Positions 8,826 through 17,538 of a stretch of DNA of 64,000 bases are shown here, piece after piece (the stretch's first letter is position 1; every line of letters starts with the position of its first letter). A program made the position numbers and the translations under genes. Under the pieces are notes generated by a model that worked only from the letters and a program-made list of their open reading frames with translations, did not search any database and had not been told where the DNA came from. Source of the stretch: Ferruginibacter albus (GTDB taxonomy: Bacteria; Bacteroidota; Bacteroidia; Chitinophagales; Chitinophagaceae). The stretch covers positions 2,010,001 to 2,074,000 of the forward strand of contig NZ_CP083388.1 in the NCBI RefSeq assembly GCF_020042285.1. The letters run 5' to 3'.

Positions 8826-9053
8826 TTAGAGAGCTGAATTTTCGTTTTCTGTTTTATCAGCTTTTCTTTTTGCAAGTCCATAGCTTATTCCAGCAGCTAG
8901 TAATATACTTATACCTCCGTCAATCGGGGCATCAACATCACCTTGAGGATCTAAATCCCCTACAGCATCCTGGGCATGCCCTTTTGCAGGCATCATATTA
9001 AAAAAAACGAACATCGCGATAGCTAATAAGATAAATTTGCTATTTCTTTTCAT
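8826..9053 (-). CDS. Small secreted protein with PID-CTERM-like C-terminal sorting signal
   Basis: This 75-aa protein has a signal peptide (residues 1-27, cleavage likely after GHA), a short acidic segment (DAVGDLDPQGDVDA), then PIDGG at 43-47, a hydrophobic helix ~48-60 (ISILLAAGISYGL), a basic cluster AKRK and a hydrophilic tail. The order motif-helix-basic tail is that of C-terminal sorting signals handled by exosortase- or sortase-like enzymes. PIDGG followed by LLAAG resembles the PID-CTERM signal I recall from Bacteroidota. The processed exported part would be only about 15 residues. No exosortase is visible in the window. It sits between the polysaccharide operon and the giant T9SS gene, 48 nt after that gene ends. 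Confidence 0.7.
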   Translation of the reverse strand: MKRNSKFILLAIAMFVFFNMMPAKGHAQDAVGDLDPQGDVDAPIDGGISILLAAGISYGLAKRKADKTENENSAL

Positions 9054-9101
9054 GTCTTGTTTGAATTTGTATAAGGTTAATTCTAAATGCTAAGATAAGA
9101 A

Positions 9102-12100
9102 CTAATAAACAAAGTTAATATTTGTTTTGATATTATTAGCTTTAATTATTTCTAACCTGTACAAACCCTTGGTTATATTTTTATTAACTGGTACCGTTTG
9201 CGTTGCATTGCCCCCGGCATGTGTTATATTATCAGTTAATACAATTTGACCTAACTGGTTTATCACATTTACCTGGTACTTACCCGATGGCATATTAGTG
9301 AATTTCAGCCCTATACTATTACCGCTTACAGGATTAGGATAAATAGCTATATCCGGTGCCTGAATACCTATACTTATATTCATTACCTGGCTATATTCCA
9401 CTTTACCGTCATTGCCTATGCTCTTGATCCTGTAATAATTGTCCCCTTTAATCGCCATATTATCTGTCCAGTTATATTGTGCTGTAGCTCCACCCAGCTG
9501 AGCTGTTATATCGGCAGCGTTACTGAAGGTTTTTCCATCCGCTGATCTTTCCACTTCATACTTATTGATATTTAATTGATTGGCTACATTCCATTGAACA
9601 GATACGTTGCTGTTACCCATCCATTGTGCTTTTACATTGGTAAACGTTACAGGTACCGGAGCTTGGGGGCGGAACAGAATGCTGAAACGAATGGAATCAA
9701 TATTATGTCCGCTACCATCAACTCCTCCACTGGTGAAGCTGTATATGGATGAAGAATCAGTCAATGATATCAACATTGAATCATTTGTATAATTGTCTTT
9801 CAACCACGCTTCTAAATTAGTGCCGGGAATGCTGTCAAAGAAACGCAACTGGTATTTCTGTTGTGCTTTTGTACGAAGCAGTTTGAAGAACACCGTATCC
9901 ATTTCACGTAAATTCGGTCTTCTGTCAGAGAATAAAGAAGAACCGCCACGTATTACAGAGAAGGTCTCACCAATGTTTGCCAGCTTAGGAGCATCTTCTC
10001 CTAATACAGCATCCATGCTGTAAGCATTATTAAAGTATGTTTGATTGTAATCGATACTGTTTACCGAATTGTCATTATTTACATTATACAATCTTGCGAT
10101 CATCCATGGATTTGCCGGCGCTCCCGTTGGACGGAACACTAAGTTGTTATTTTGTGCTGCCACTTTACTGCTTTCATTAATGGTTACTGAAGGAGAGTTA
10201 GTGCTTCCCAATACAAAGAATGCTTGCGAAGATTGGATGTAACTGGTCTGGTTGCTTTGAGCATTTGTTTGGAAGCCGGAATAACCGGACCCGTTAAATT
10301 CATTTTCCAATAATACATAAGCACCCACATCGCCAATAGAAGGATCCCATGTATACACATCGATATTACCTGAATAACCACTGAATGACACTGAATTCAG
10401 ATCGATTGGCGAAGCATAAGGATTACCAACCAACGTATATTTCTGAGAAGAAATTCCTGACGATGCTACTAATGGAAATACCTGGGGTCCGGTTTGTAAT
10501 ATACCTTTTGCACTTAATGTAGTGTTGTCAACAGGAACAATTCCTGAATTAGGATTGTTTATAGTCGCCGGATTTCTATCTCCACGAATAAATATAAAGT
10601 ATCCGGTATTTTCTGCGGAGCCTCCATTACTGCCTTGCGAAATGGCTACATTGGTATTATCAACATTTTCCAGTTTCTGCGTGGAATAATTAAATGCTTT
10701 CATTGAATAATTCGCATTAATACCTGATTCCAATCCATTGTTAGCATTAGGTCCTGTAATAAGTGTTCCTTTTTCATGAGTAGATGCATCTCCATCTTCA
10801 TACACCAATCCATTTTCCTGCCATGCCTGGTAAATAGTTTGTACTCCGCTGTTTTTGAATGGAGCAGTTAACAAACGCCATGCACGTTTTGCACTTCCGG
10901 AATAAATATTTCCATTAGGATCTAAATAAGGCGTATTATCGTTACTACGTAAATAACGTTGTACGGTTACATTACCTGTAATGCTACCATTGGTTCCAAT
11001 AGGACCAACAGCAGCTGTATTATAATTATCAGATATCAATGTAAGACCATCAGCCGTATTCAATATAGAACTATTACCTACAGTTAATTTAGCAGAAGTT
11101 CCATTTGTACGTGCTGCCAGCTTAAGCGTGCTTCCTAAAGTAGCGGTAGCATTATCATTCAATGTTAAATTGAAAAGCGTGTCAGCTCCGGAAGTAAAGT
11201 TTAAAGTTGGGTTTAAATTACTATTACCTAATACCAGGTTAGAAACAGACGAACCTGTAAATGTTCCTGCTCCCGATATTGTTCCGTTAATAGTTAAAGT
11301 ATTGGCTCCAATGGTAAGTGTTGCCGCTGTACCAAAGGTCAGATTTCCTACAGTAATATTTGTTGTTAATGCCGGATACGGAGTATTTCCTGCAGGTATG
11401 CTGGCATCTACCGAAGTAGAGGGAACGCCGTTCGTCCAGTTACCTGATGTTGACCAGTCTGAAGTAGAATTTCCGCTTTTCCATGTTGTAGTTCCGGGAA
11501 CAATAGTATAAACCAATGTTGTACTTCCTGAGCAAGAATTTGCATTAGAGGCTGTAATGGTTATATTGTATGTCCCAACAGCAGCCGTGTTAGCAATGCT
11601 GATCAATCCTGTAGATGAATTAAGAGAAAAACCACTCGGTAAAGTTGATGTGCTGTAACCTGTAGGAGTATTCGAAGCCGTTATCTGGTAAGTGGCAGCG
11701 TTGCCATATGAATTACTTCCTGTTGTAGCACTGGTTATTGCAGGATTTGCATTCACTGTTACTGCTGCACTGCCCGCCATTGTTGTTGTACCACAAGTGC
11801 TTGTTCCTTTCACGGTATAAGTTGTTGTGCCGGAAGAAGAAGTTACATTATTAAATGTTATAGCACTACCCGTTCCTGATACAGAACTACCCACTGCAGT
11901 CGCGCCATTATATAGTTGATATGAAGTTCCTGTTTCAGATCCGCTGAGTGTTACACTAACTCCGCTACCGCTTGCACAATAACTACCGCCCCCACCAGCT
12001 ACAAATGCTGCCGGAGTAGTACAACTGGAAACTCCACTAACAACCGCTTTTAAATTGTCCCATATACAACCATATCCAGAAGAGTTAGAGTGGGACATAG

Positions 12101-15100
12101 CATAACCAAAAGAGGTCATTGTTGTGTTTAAATAGCTTGTGCCAACCGGCTCTGCTGTATTTGCTATACTTGTAGTCGTAGCTGCCAATGTAGGGTTTGC
12201 AAACGCAGAAGAACCATTGTCTGCATAATTTACGGTCCAGGTCCCGCTTCCACTTCCATCCGGAGTAAACACTACTTTGAATGAAAAAAAGTTTGTCATT
12301 GAATTAGTAGTTGTAAATGAACCGATGGAAGTCAGAGTACCTCCCAGCCCGTTAGTAAATCGTACCAGTTGAACTGTTTTATTAGTTGCTCCTCCAAGTA
12401 TTAATGCATATCCATTACCGGCGCTTACACTAAAAGTTGCGTCTGAACAAAGTACAGTCGCTTGGTTGTTATTACCAGCCCAGGTAGCACTTACGTTTGA
12501 ACTTTTTAAAGCAGACATGTTGAATGTCCATGTTATTGTTCCGGTATTTAAAGCAAGCTTAGTATTAAAAGGAGATTGATATTGATTTATGTTACTTGTA
12601 AGAGAAGCCGTGGTTGTACTGGGCGATGAACCTGTTATTATTTGAAATGCATTGGATCCTCCGGCGCTCAAAATAGACGGAGTTTCTTTTCCGCTAACAG
12701 CGCTGGCGGTATAAGTTATGTTGGTGCTTGCAGGTACAAGGTTAGCGGCATTACTTGTTAATGTAGGAGAGCTAAAAGAAGAACTTTCATAATCATCAAA
12801 GAAAACCGCAGTAGTACCTCCGGCACCAGTAATAGCAGTAGCACTATTGCCCGATGCTGCAGTGTAATAATTAGAAGCTGTTCCGGTACCATTATACTCA
12901 TACACTGTAAATGCGTAAGTTGATGAGGCTGATAATCCCGTTACAGTAACAGGTCCGCTACCGGTTCCATTATATATGATAACATCGCCACCGGCTCCTG
13001 CTGCTGTAGCAGTTGTGAAGTTTTGTGTAGTGCTTGTTTGAGCCGCATAGCTTGTACCACTGCTTGGTGTAAAGCCTGTTGATGCTGCTTTTTTACCAAT
13101 TATTATTCTGCTTGAACCTCCGTTACTTGGCGGCAATGTCAATGTTAAAACCGTCTGAGAACTACTAGTTGAGCCTGTAACAATTGTACTACCTGCAGTA
13201 GGCGCCTGAACAACGGTGACAGTAACACTGCCACTCAAAGTACCGGTACTGCATGCTGTTGCATCTGTTAAGCTTGAAAGCGTATAAGTTGTAGTAGTAA
13301 TGGGACTAACTGTTTTACTCCATGTTCCGCTCGATTGTGTAGTTACTGTACTTGCATCACTCAAGGTAAGTGTGAAAGGATTTGTTGCCGATATTGTTCC
13401 ACTTATCGTAGTATTGGCACCACTGATTATAGATGTACTGCTGCTGGTTATTGCAGCTGTAGGATTTGAATTAACAGAAACTGATACGGAACTGGGTGAA
13501 CCTGCCATGGCAACTGCACAATAACCTCCGCTTGTTGTTGATTTTACGGTATATGTACCTGCTGAATACGCTAAAGTACCAAAGCTTATAGCAGTGCCTG
13601 TACCGGATACCGGGCTACCTACAGAAGATGCTCCGTTGAACAATTGATAAGACACTCCGCTCTGAGAGCCGCTTAATCCAATTGCAACAGTTCCACCAGT
13701 ACAATATGCCCCGCCTCCAGTTACAGAATAAATGGTAGTTGGTGCTGTACAGGAAGAAGACCCAACAGACCAATAATTTGAAGAAGAGCTTGTACTAACC
13801 GGAGAATATGTTGTGGTATAATTAGTAGGTCCTCCAGAAGTGCTCCCTCCTTGTTGTGCCCACGATGAAGTACCACTACTATAATATGCTACGCCACTTG
13901 TAGGTGCTGAACCTGCAACATCCGAACCACTATTCCAAGGAAAAGCTAACTGAGATGAAGATGTTGTTATACCCCCAATGCTCCATGCAGCTTTTAGCCC
14001 ATCGGTTAATGAAGTTGTTACCACTGATGCCGATGCTGCTCTTGCTGTATATGTTTGTGAAGAAGCGCTGTTATTAGTAATAATTACCGGATTGTAATCT
14101 CCTGCATCAAACCCTACAGGGAAAGTATAAGAACCGGTTGAATATACACTTTGTACAAATCCTGTACTATTGGTAACAATGTGATTAGATGAAGCAGGAG
14201 TTCCTGCAACAGCATTTGCACTTGCTAAAATCAAATTGTTACTTCCCAAAGTTACATTTCCACCGGTAAGAGTAAGTGTACCAGCAACGCTTACAGAAGT
14301 AGAAGAACCGCTTAGCGTAATACCGGCAGCATTATTTATGATAACATTATTAAATGTTTCACCCGTTACTATATTTTGGTTTGATGAACCATTAAAAGTA
14401 ATGGTTTCGGTTCCTTTTGTATATGTTCCGTTATCTGTCCAGTTTCCTGCAATATTAAAATTCTTATTAAGTGCATTGCTAAGAGTAGATGATGATGCAA
14501 TTGCTATATTGTTGAAATTGAATGTTCCATTACTTCCGTTACCGATAGCTGCACTTGCTCCGGAAAAAGTAACGGTGCCTGTTCCACCATTAAATACGCC
14601 GGAAGCATTGGTAAAATCAATTGTACCTAAAACAGTAAAATTGTGTGATCCTGCATTTACTGTAATAGCTCCCGCAATGCTCACATTTCCAAAAGTAGAA
14701 GTTCCTGTACCTGAAAGAGAAAAAGGAGATGCCGTTTTAAAAGTAATGGTCCTTGTTGCATCTTGTGTAAATGAACCATTCCCATTATTGGTATATGAAT
14801 TACTTACAGTAACACTGGTTCCTGCAGTTTGAGTTAGAGATGCTCCATTATTGATCTGCAGGTTATAGAAATTTTTTGCAGTACTACCTTGCAGAGATTT
14901 AGACGCACCGGTGAAAATAATGGTAGATGTTCCTCCGTCCATAGTACCACCGCCTACGCTAAAGTTACCTGCTATAGTTGTAGTAGAAGTTCCAAAAGCT
15001 GTTGTAACGCCTGTATTACCAGTAGTAAGATTATTAAAGGTTGTACTTCCGCTAATTGTTTGAGTACTCGGATTGGTAGTACTGTTAAGTACAACTGTTC

Positions 15101-16901
15101 CGCTATTATGTGTAAATGTACCGCTGTTACTCCAGTTACCCGCTACGTTAATGGTAGCTGTCGAAGGACCGGTTAATGTAGATGATGAAGCAATGCTTAA
15201 ATTGTTAAATGAATTGGTTGCAGAACCGCTGATAGTAGTTGTTCCATTAAAGTTTACTGTACAGCCGTTATGCGTAAACGCTCCATTATTTGTCCAGTTA
15301 CCAGCCACGTTAATAGTTCCAGCCGAAGGACCGGTTAAAGTAGAACCTGTATTAATTGTAATTCCCGAAAATGAGGTAGTGGATGACCCGCTGATCGCCT
15401 GTGTAGTACCATTAAAGGTTACAGTTCCACTTCCGGGAGTAAAGGTTCCGCTATTACTCCAGTTACCGGCAACTGATAATCCATAATTACTTCCCGTCAC
15501 ATCTAATGTGCCTGATGTAATAGTTAAATTAGCTGCTACGGTAGTAGCTGCCGATAAAGATACTGTACCAGTACCATTGGCTATAGTAAGATTACCGTAT
15601 GCCGTAGCTGATGCTGTTTGTGCTGAACTTCCATTTGTGTAAGCAACTGTACTTGACGTACCAAGTGTTCCTAAGGTAGGGTTCGTTGTGTTTGCTATAT
15701 TTAATGTTGCAGCATTGGTAACATCTATGGTACCTGTTAATGCTGAACCGGATGGAATAGAAAAAGAATTGGTTGTGCTGCCGTCTCCTAAAATAATTTT
15801 TGAACTGGTTCCTGAAACAGTCCAGGCTGTTGACATGGTAGAACCTGTATGAGTAATATTAAAAAGTTGATTGTTTGCCGTAAAGTTTGAAGGATGAGTG
15901 CCCGAAGTTCCATTTGTGTTTGACCACCAATTATTCACATCGGTTACATCTGAATTTGCTGCATTATAATAATTTGTACTTGTAACAACTGTTACTGTTA
16001 TTAAACCGGTTGTATTAGATGAAGGAGCTGCAGACCAGTTGTAAGCAAGATCTCTATGATATATAGCATAATATGTTGTCGAAGAAATAGCGCCTGCATC
16101 AACATTTGTGCCTGCCGCAGCAGCACTTACATTAATAACTTTCCAATTCGTACTAATCACATCATTAACAGCATAACTTGCCTGGTTGTTTAATGTAGGT
16201 CCAGCAGAAGGAGTTCCTGTGCCTGTGTATTGCAATATCATTGTTGCCTGCACTCCTGTAGTACCTGTCCCTGTATTATCTCCACCAGATGTCCATGTTA
16301 AAAGTCCATGTCCACCGCTATTTGAACCGGATGAACCTGTTGTAACAGGAGTATTCGGAGAAAGAATATCTGTTGTAGTACTGCTACCCGTGTAATAAAC
16401 AACGTCATCTACATAAATATTATCCGCAACACTACTGTTAACCATAGCGACACGAATGTCTTTTTGAGAAGTATTTGTAGCTGTATATCTGGTAAAGGTC
16501 GTTGGAGTACCTGTAGCAGGTGTAGGAGTTGAACCATCAATAGACATAGCTAATTTTGTGGCTGCATCTCCTGCTCTTATCCAACAAATACAGTGATAAT
16601 TGGTTCCTGTTACAGTAGTAAAAGTGTTTTTAAAATATCTGACTGAAGAGCTCGCAGAACTGGATTTAGCTGTAACTGAATATGTACCTGTTCTGGCAAA
16701 TGTGGTACTAGCCGCAATACCGGTCATACTACTTCCATTATTAAACCCGTTAACGGTGCCATCTTCAAAACTAATTGTTTGCTGACTAAAGGTTTGTGCG
16801 CTACACAAAAAAATCATAGGCAATAAAACAATAAAGGATTTCATTTTAAACAAATTTGAAAAAAAGTGTAATCGTTGTTGGGCAGTAGAAGTAATATTCA
16901 T
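9102..16901 (-). CDS. Giant T9SS-secreted multidomain surface protein (2599 aa)
   Basis: The signal peptide is MKSFIVLLPMIFLCSAQTFS from Met20 (alternative start at 16844); the upstream ATG adds 19 residues. In order: a CBM-like beta-sandwich (41-172), an FnIII-like part (~180-305), a ~54-aa beta-strand repeat stalk (~430-920, motif GNWxNxGxF...GTVxFNG), SprB/Ig-like repeats with paired Cys, FnIII-like, an internal jelly-roll (~1390-1650), and more strand repeats. The shared chassis (AWRLLTAP, IFIRGDRNP, GNPYASP, LVFRPTG, RRP) spans ~1985-2515. The T9SS type A sorting domain is at 2516-2599 (IYPNPVSGNSIGLKF...). It is probably exported by T9SS, cleaved by PorU and anchored to A-LPS as an adhesin; no catalytic motif is seen. 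Confidence 0.92.
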   Translation of the reverse strand: MNITSTAQQRLHFFSNLFKMKSFIVLLPMIFLCSAQTFSQQTISFEDGTVNGFNNGSSMTGIAASTTFARTGTYSVTAKSSSASSSVRYFKNTFTTVTGTNYHCICWIRAGDAATKLAMSIDGSTPTPATGTPTTFTRYTATNTSQKDIRVAMVNSSVADNIYVDDVVYYTGSSTTTDILSPNTPVTTGSSGSNSGGHGLLTWTSGGDNTGTGTTGVQATMILQYTGTGTPSAGPTLNNQASYAVNDVISTNWKVINVSAAAAGTNVDAGAISSTTYYAIYHRDLAYNWSAAPSSNTTGLITVTVVTSTNYYNAANSDVTDVNNWWSNTNGTSGTHPSNFTANNQLFNITHTGSTMSTAWTVSGTSSKIILGDGSTTNSFSIPSGSALTGTIDVTNAATLNIANTTNPTLGTLGTSSTVAYTNGSSAQTASATAYGNLTIANGTGTVSLSAATTVAANLTITSGTLDVTGSNYGLSVAGNWSNSGTFTPGSGTVTFNGTTQAISGSSTTSFSGITINTGSTLTGPSAGTINVAGNWTNNGAFTHNGCTVNFNGTTTISGSATNSFNNLSIASSSTLTGPSTATINVAGNWSNSGTFTHNSGTVVLNSTTNPSTQTISGSTTFNNLTTGNTGVTTAFGTSTTTIAGNFSVGGGTMDGGTSTIIFTGASKSLQGSTAKNFYNLQINNGASLTQTAGTSVTVSNSYTNNGNGSFTQDATRTITFKTASPFSLSGTGTSTFGNVSIAGAITVNAGSHNFTVLGTIDFTNASGVFNGGTGTVTFSGASAAIGNGSNGTFNFNNIAIASSSTLSNALNKNFNIAGNWTDNGTYTKGTETITFNGSSNQNIVTGETFNNVIINNAAGITLSGSSTSVSVAGTLTLTGGNVTLGSNNLILASANAVAGTPASSNHIVTNSTGFVQSVYSTGSYTFPVGFDAGDYNPVIITNNSASSQTYTARAASASVVTTSLTDGLKAAWSIGGITTSSSQLAFPWNSGSDVAGSAPTSGVAYYSSGTSSWAQQGGSTSGGPTNYTTTYSPVSTSSSSNYWSVGSSSCTAPTTIYSVTGGGAYCTGGTVAIGLSGSQSGVSYQLFNGASSVGSPVSGTGTAISFGTLAYSAGTYTVKSTTSGGYCAVAMAGSPSSVSVSVNSNPTAAITSSSTSIISGANTTISGTISATNPFTLTLSDASTVTTQSSGTWSKTVSPITTTTYTLSSLTDATACSTGTLSGSVTVTVVQAPTAGSTIVTGSTSSSQTVLTLTLPPSNGGSSRIIIGKKAASTGFTPSSGTSYAAQTSTTQNFTTATAAGAGGDVIIYNGTGSGPVTVTGLSASSTYAFTVYEYNGTGTASNYYTAASGNSATAITGAGGTTAVFFDDYESSSFSSPTLTSNAANLVPASTNITYTASAVSGKETPSILSAGGSNAFQIITGSSPSTTTASLTSNINQYQSPFNTKLALNTGTITWTFNMSALKSSNVSATWAGNNNQATVLCSDATFSVSAGNGYALILGGATNKTVQLVRFTNGLGGTLTSIGSFTTTNSMTNFFSFKVVFTPDGSGSGTWTVNYADNGSSAFANPTLAATTTSIANTAEPVGTSYLNTTMTSFGYAMSHSNSSGYGCIWDNLKAVVSGVSSCTTPAAFVAGGGGSYCASGSGVSVTLSGSETGTSYQLYNGATAVGSSVSGTGSAITFNNVTSSSGTTTYTVKGTSTCGTTTMAGSAAVTVNANPAITSATTGSNSYGNAATYQITASNTPTGYSTSTLPSGFSLNSSTGLISIANTAAVGTYNITITASNANSCSGSTTLVYTIVPGTTTWKSGNSTSDWSTSGNWTNGVPSTSVDASIPAGNTPYPALTTNITVGNLTFGTAATLTIGANTLTINGTISGAGTFTGSSVSNLVLGNSNLNPTLNFTSGADTLFNLTLNDNATATLGSTLKLAARTNGTSAKLTVGNSSILNTADGLTLISDNYNTAAVGPIGTNGSITGNVTVQRYLRSNDNTPYLDPNGNIYSGSAKRAWRLLTAPFKNSGVQTIYQAWQENGLVYEDGDASTHEKGTLITGPNANNGLESGINANYSMKAFNYSTQKLENVDNTNVAISQGSNGGSAENTGYFIFIRGDRNPATINNPNSGIVPVDNTTLSAKGILQTGPQVFPLVASSGISSQKYTLVGNPYASPIDLNSVSFSGYSGNIDVYTWDPSIGDVGAYVLLENEFNGSGYSGFQTNAQSNQTSYIQSSQAFFVLGSTNSPSVTINESSKVAAQNNNLVFRPTGAPANPWMIARLYNVNNDNSVNSIDYNQTYFNNAYSMDAVLGEDAPKLANIGETFSVIRGGSSLFSDRRPNLREMDTVFFKLLRTKAQQKYQLRFFDSIPGTNLEAWLKDNYTNDSMLISLTDSSSIYSFTSGGVDGSGHNIDSIRFSILFRPQAPVPVTFTNVKAQWMGNSNVSVQWNVANQLNINKYEVERSADGKTFSNAADITAQLGGATAQYNWTDNMAIKGDNYYRIKSIGNDGKVEYSQVMNISIGIQAPDIAIYPNPVSGNSIGLKFTNMPSGKYQVNVINQLGQIVLTDNITHAGGNATQTVPVNKNITKGLYRLEIIKANNIKTNINFVY
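9110..9117 (-). promoter_or_regulatory. Possible -7 element for the PID-CTERM gene
   Basis: TAACTTTG on the minus strand fits the Bacteroidota -7 consensus TAnnTTTG. It would start a transcript about 50 nt upstream of the 75-aa gene. No matching -33 TTG is at the proper distance, and the site lies inside the last codons of the giant gene, so this is weak. Confidence 0.25.
14144..15614 (-). repeat. Region encoding tandem beta-strand repeats (~54 aa / ~160 bp)
   Basis: Repeat units with the pattern NVAGNWxNxGxFTxxxGTVxFNGTT-ISGS-FNNLxIxxxSTLTGP follow one another. The best preserved copies lie near 15100-15480, where runs such as 'ctccagttacc' and 'ggaccggttaa' recur at DNA level. Such units are thought to build extended beta-helical stalks. 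The DNA identity would allow in-frame gain or loss of units. Confidence 0.7.
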
Positions 16902-17153
16902 GTACTTGAAAGTTTAAGCTTTTAAATATTTTTAGCAATACATAACCGTTATGTATATGCGCTTTTTACAATAAATAAATTGATAACTGCGGATGGGTAC
17001 AACATTAAACCAGGCTTTAAAAGGATGGATATAGGGTATTTTTTGGTTTCATGAAGTTTATGGGGAAGAGATAAACTCCGCAATACAATCGTAAACGGGC
17101 TTGAAGGTAATTAGATAATTTAATTTAACAGTCGTGTTTAAAATCATTATTTG

Positions 17154-17179
17154 TGCAATCGTTTGCGGGAACGATTGCA
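17154..17179. promoter_or_regulatory. Operator-like palindrome (site A)
   Basis: A perfect 10-bp inverted repeat TGCAATCGTT / AACGATTGCA is separated by TGCGGG. The left part, GTGCAATCGTTTGC, resembles LacI-family operators with a central CG. It lies ~253-278 nt upstream of the 2599-aa gene. Related sites lie at similar distances upstream of two other giant genes. The regulator is unknown. Confidence 0.45.
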
Positions 17180-17307
17180 AGAGGATGCAAATTAACATTC
17201 TAAAAAGATGGAAAAATATTTCTGTTAACAGATATTATCCTTAAAACATATTCTCAATAAAAATATATAATTGAAATATAGGTGAAGTATAAGAGTATAT
17301 AAAAGAA

Positions 17308-17342
17308 AAGAGGTGACAACCTTCCCCAAAGTGTCACCTCTT
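17308..17342 (-). terminator. Second hairpin terminator downstream of the 2153-aa gene
   Basis: A perfect 11-bp stem (17308-17318 with 17332-17342) and a 13-nt loop is followed on the minus strand by TTTCTTTT. It lies ~200 nt past the gene, after the first terminator, so it may be a backup terminator or may end an unseen small transcript. Confidence 0.6.
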
Positions 17343-17487
17343 CTTGCCACAAAATCTATTCACACTATAAACAAACCAAACGAGACAAGCAACCGAAGTC
17401 GCTTATTAACAGGACGTAAAATTACTGTTTTTCGTTGCCTTACCAAATAAAAATATAATCAATGTGATAATTTGACCATTATCTGAT

Positions 17488-17513
17488 AAAAAAATGCAGG
17501 CTTTCGCCTGCAT
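17488..17513 (-). terminator. Rho-independent terminator of the 2153-aa gene
   Basis: On the minus strand, an 8-bp stem ATGCAGGC/GCCTGCAT with a GAAA tetraloop is followed by seven T. It lies 26 nt after the stop codon. Confidence 0.9.
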
Positions 17514-17538
17514 CAAATTAAAACTATAAGGTAGATTC

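Larger units (their letters stand above)
16902..17538. other. 637-nt intergenic region upstream of the 2599-aa gene
   Basis: No convincing gene is present. It contains the terminator of the 2153-aa gene (17488-17513), a second hairpin (17308-17342), a long CGTT-N6-AACG palindrome (17154-17179) and AT-rich sequence next to the start of the giant gene. The promoter of that gene must be here, but no clear -33/-7 pair was found. Confidence 0.6.

Noticed and set aside
14236..14832. Long plus-strand open frame (198 codons) opposite the 2599-aa gene; similar ones at 19868-20386, 32105-32554, 34199-34756 and 38311-38865
   Set aside because: Genes rich in Ser/Thr/Gly/Asn leave the opposite strand free of stops. 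The products are Val/Pro/Leu-rich strings without domains or conserved starts, fully inside real genes.
14144..15614. Regular DNA repeats considered as a CRISPR array or satellite
   Set aside because: The repeats are ~160 bp, coding, imperfect, and continue one reading frame; there are no uniform spacers or cas genes.
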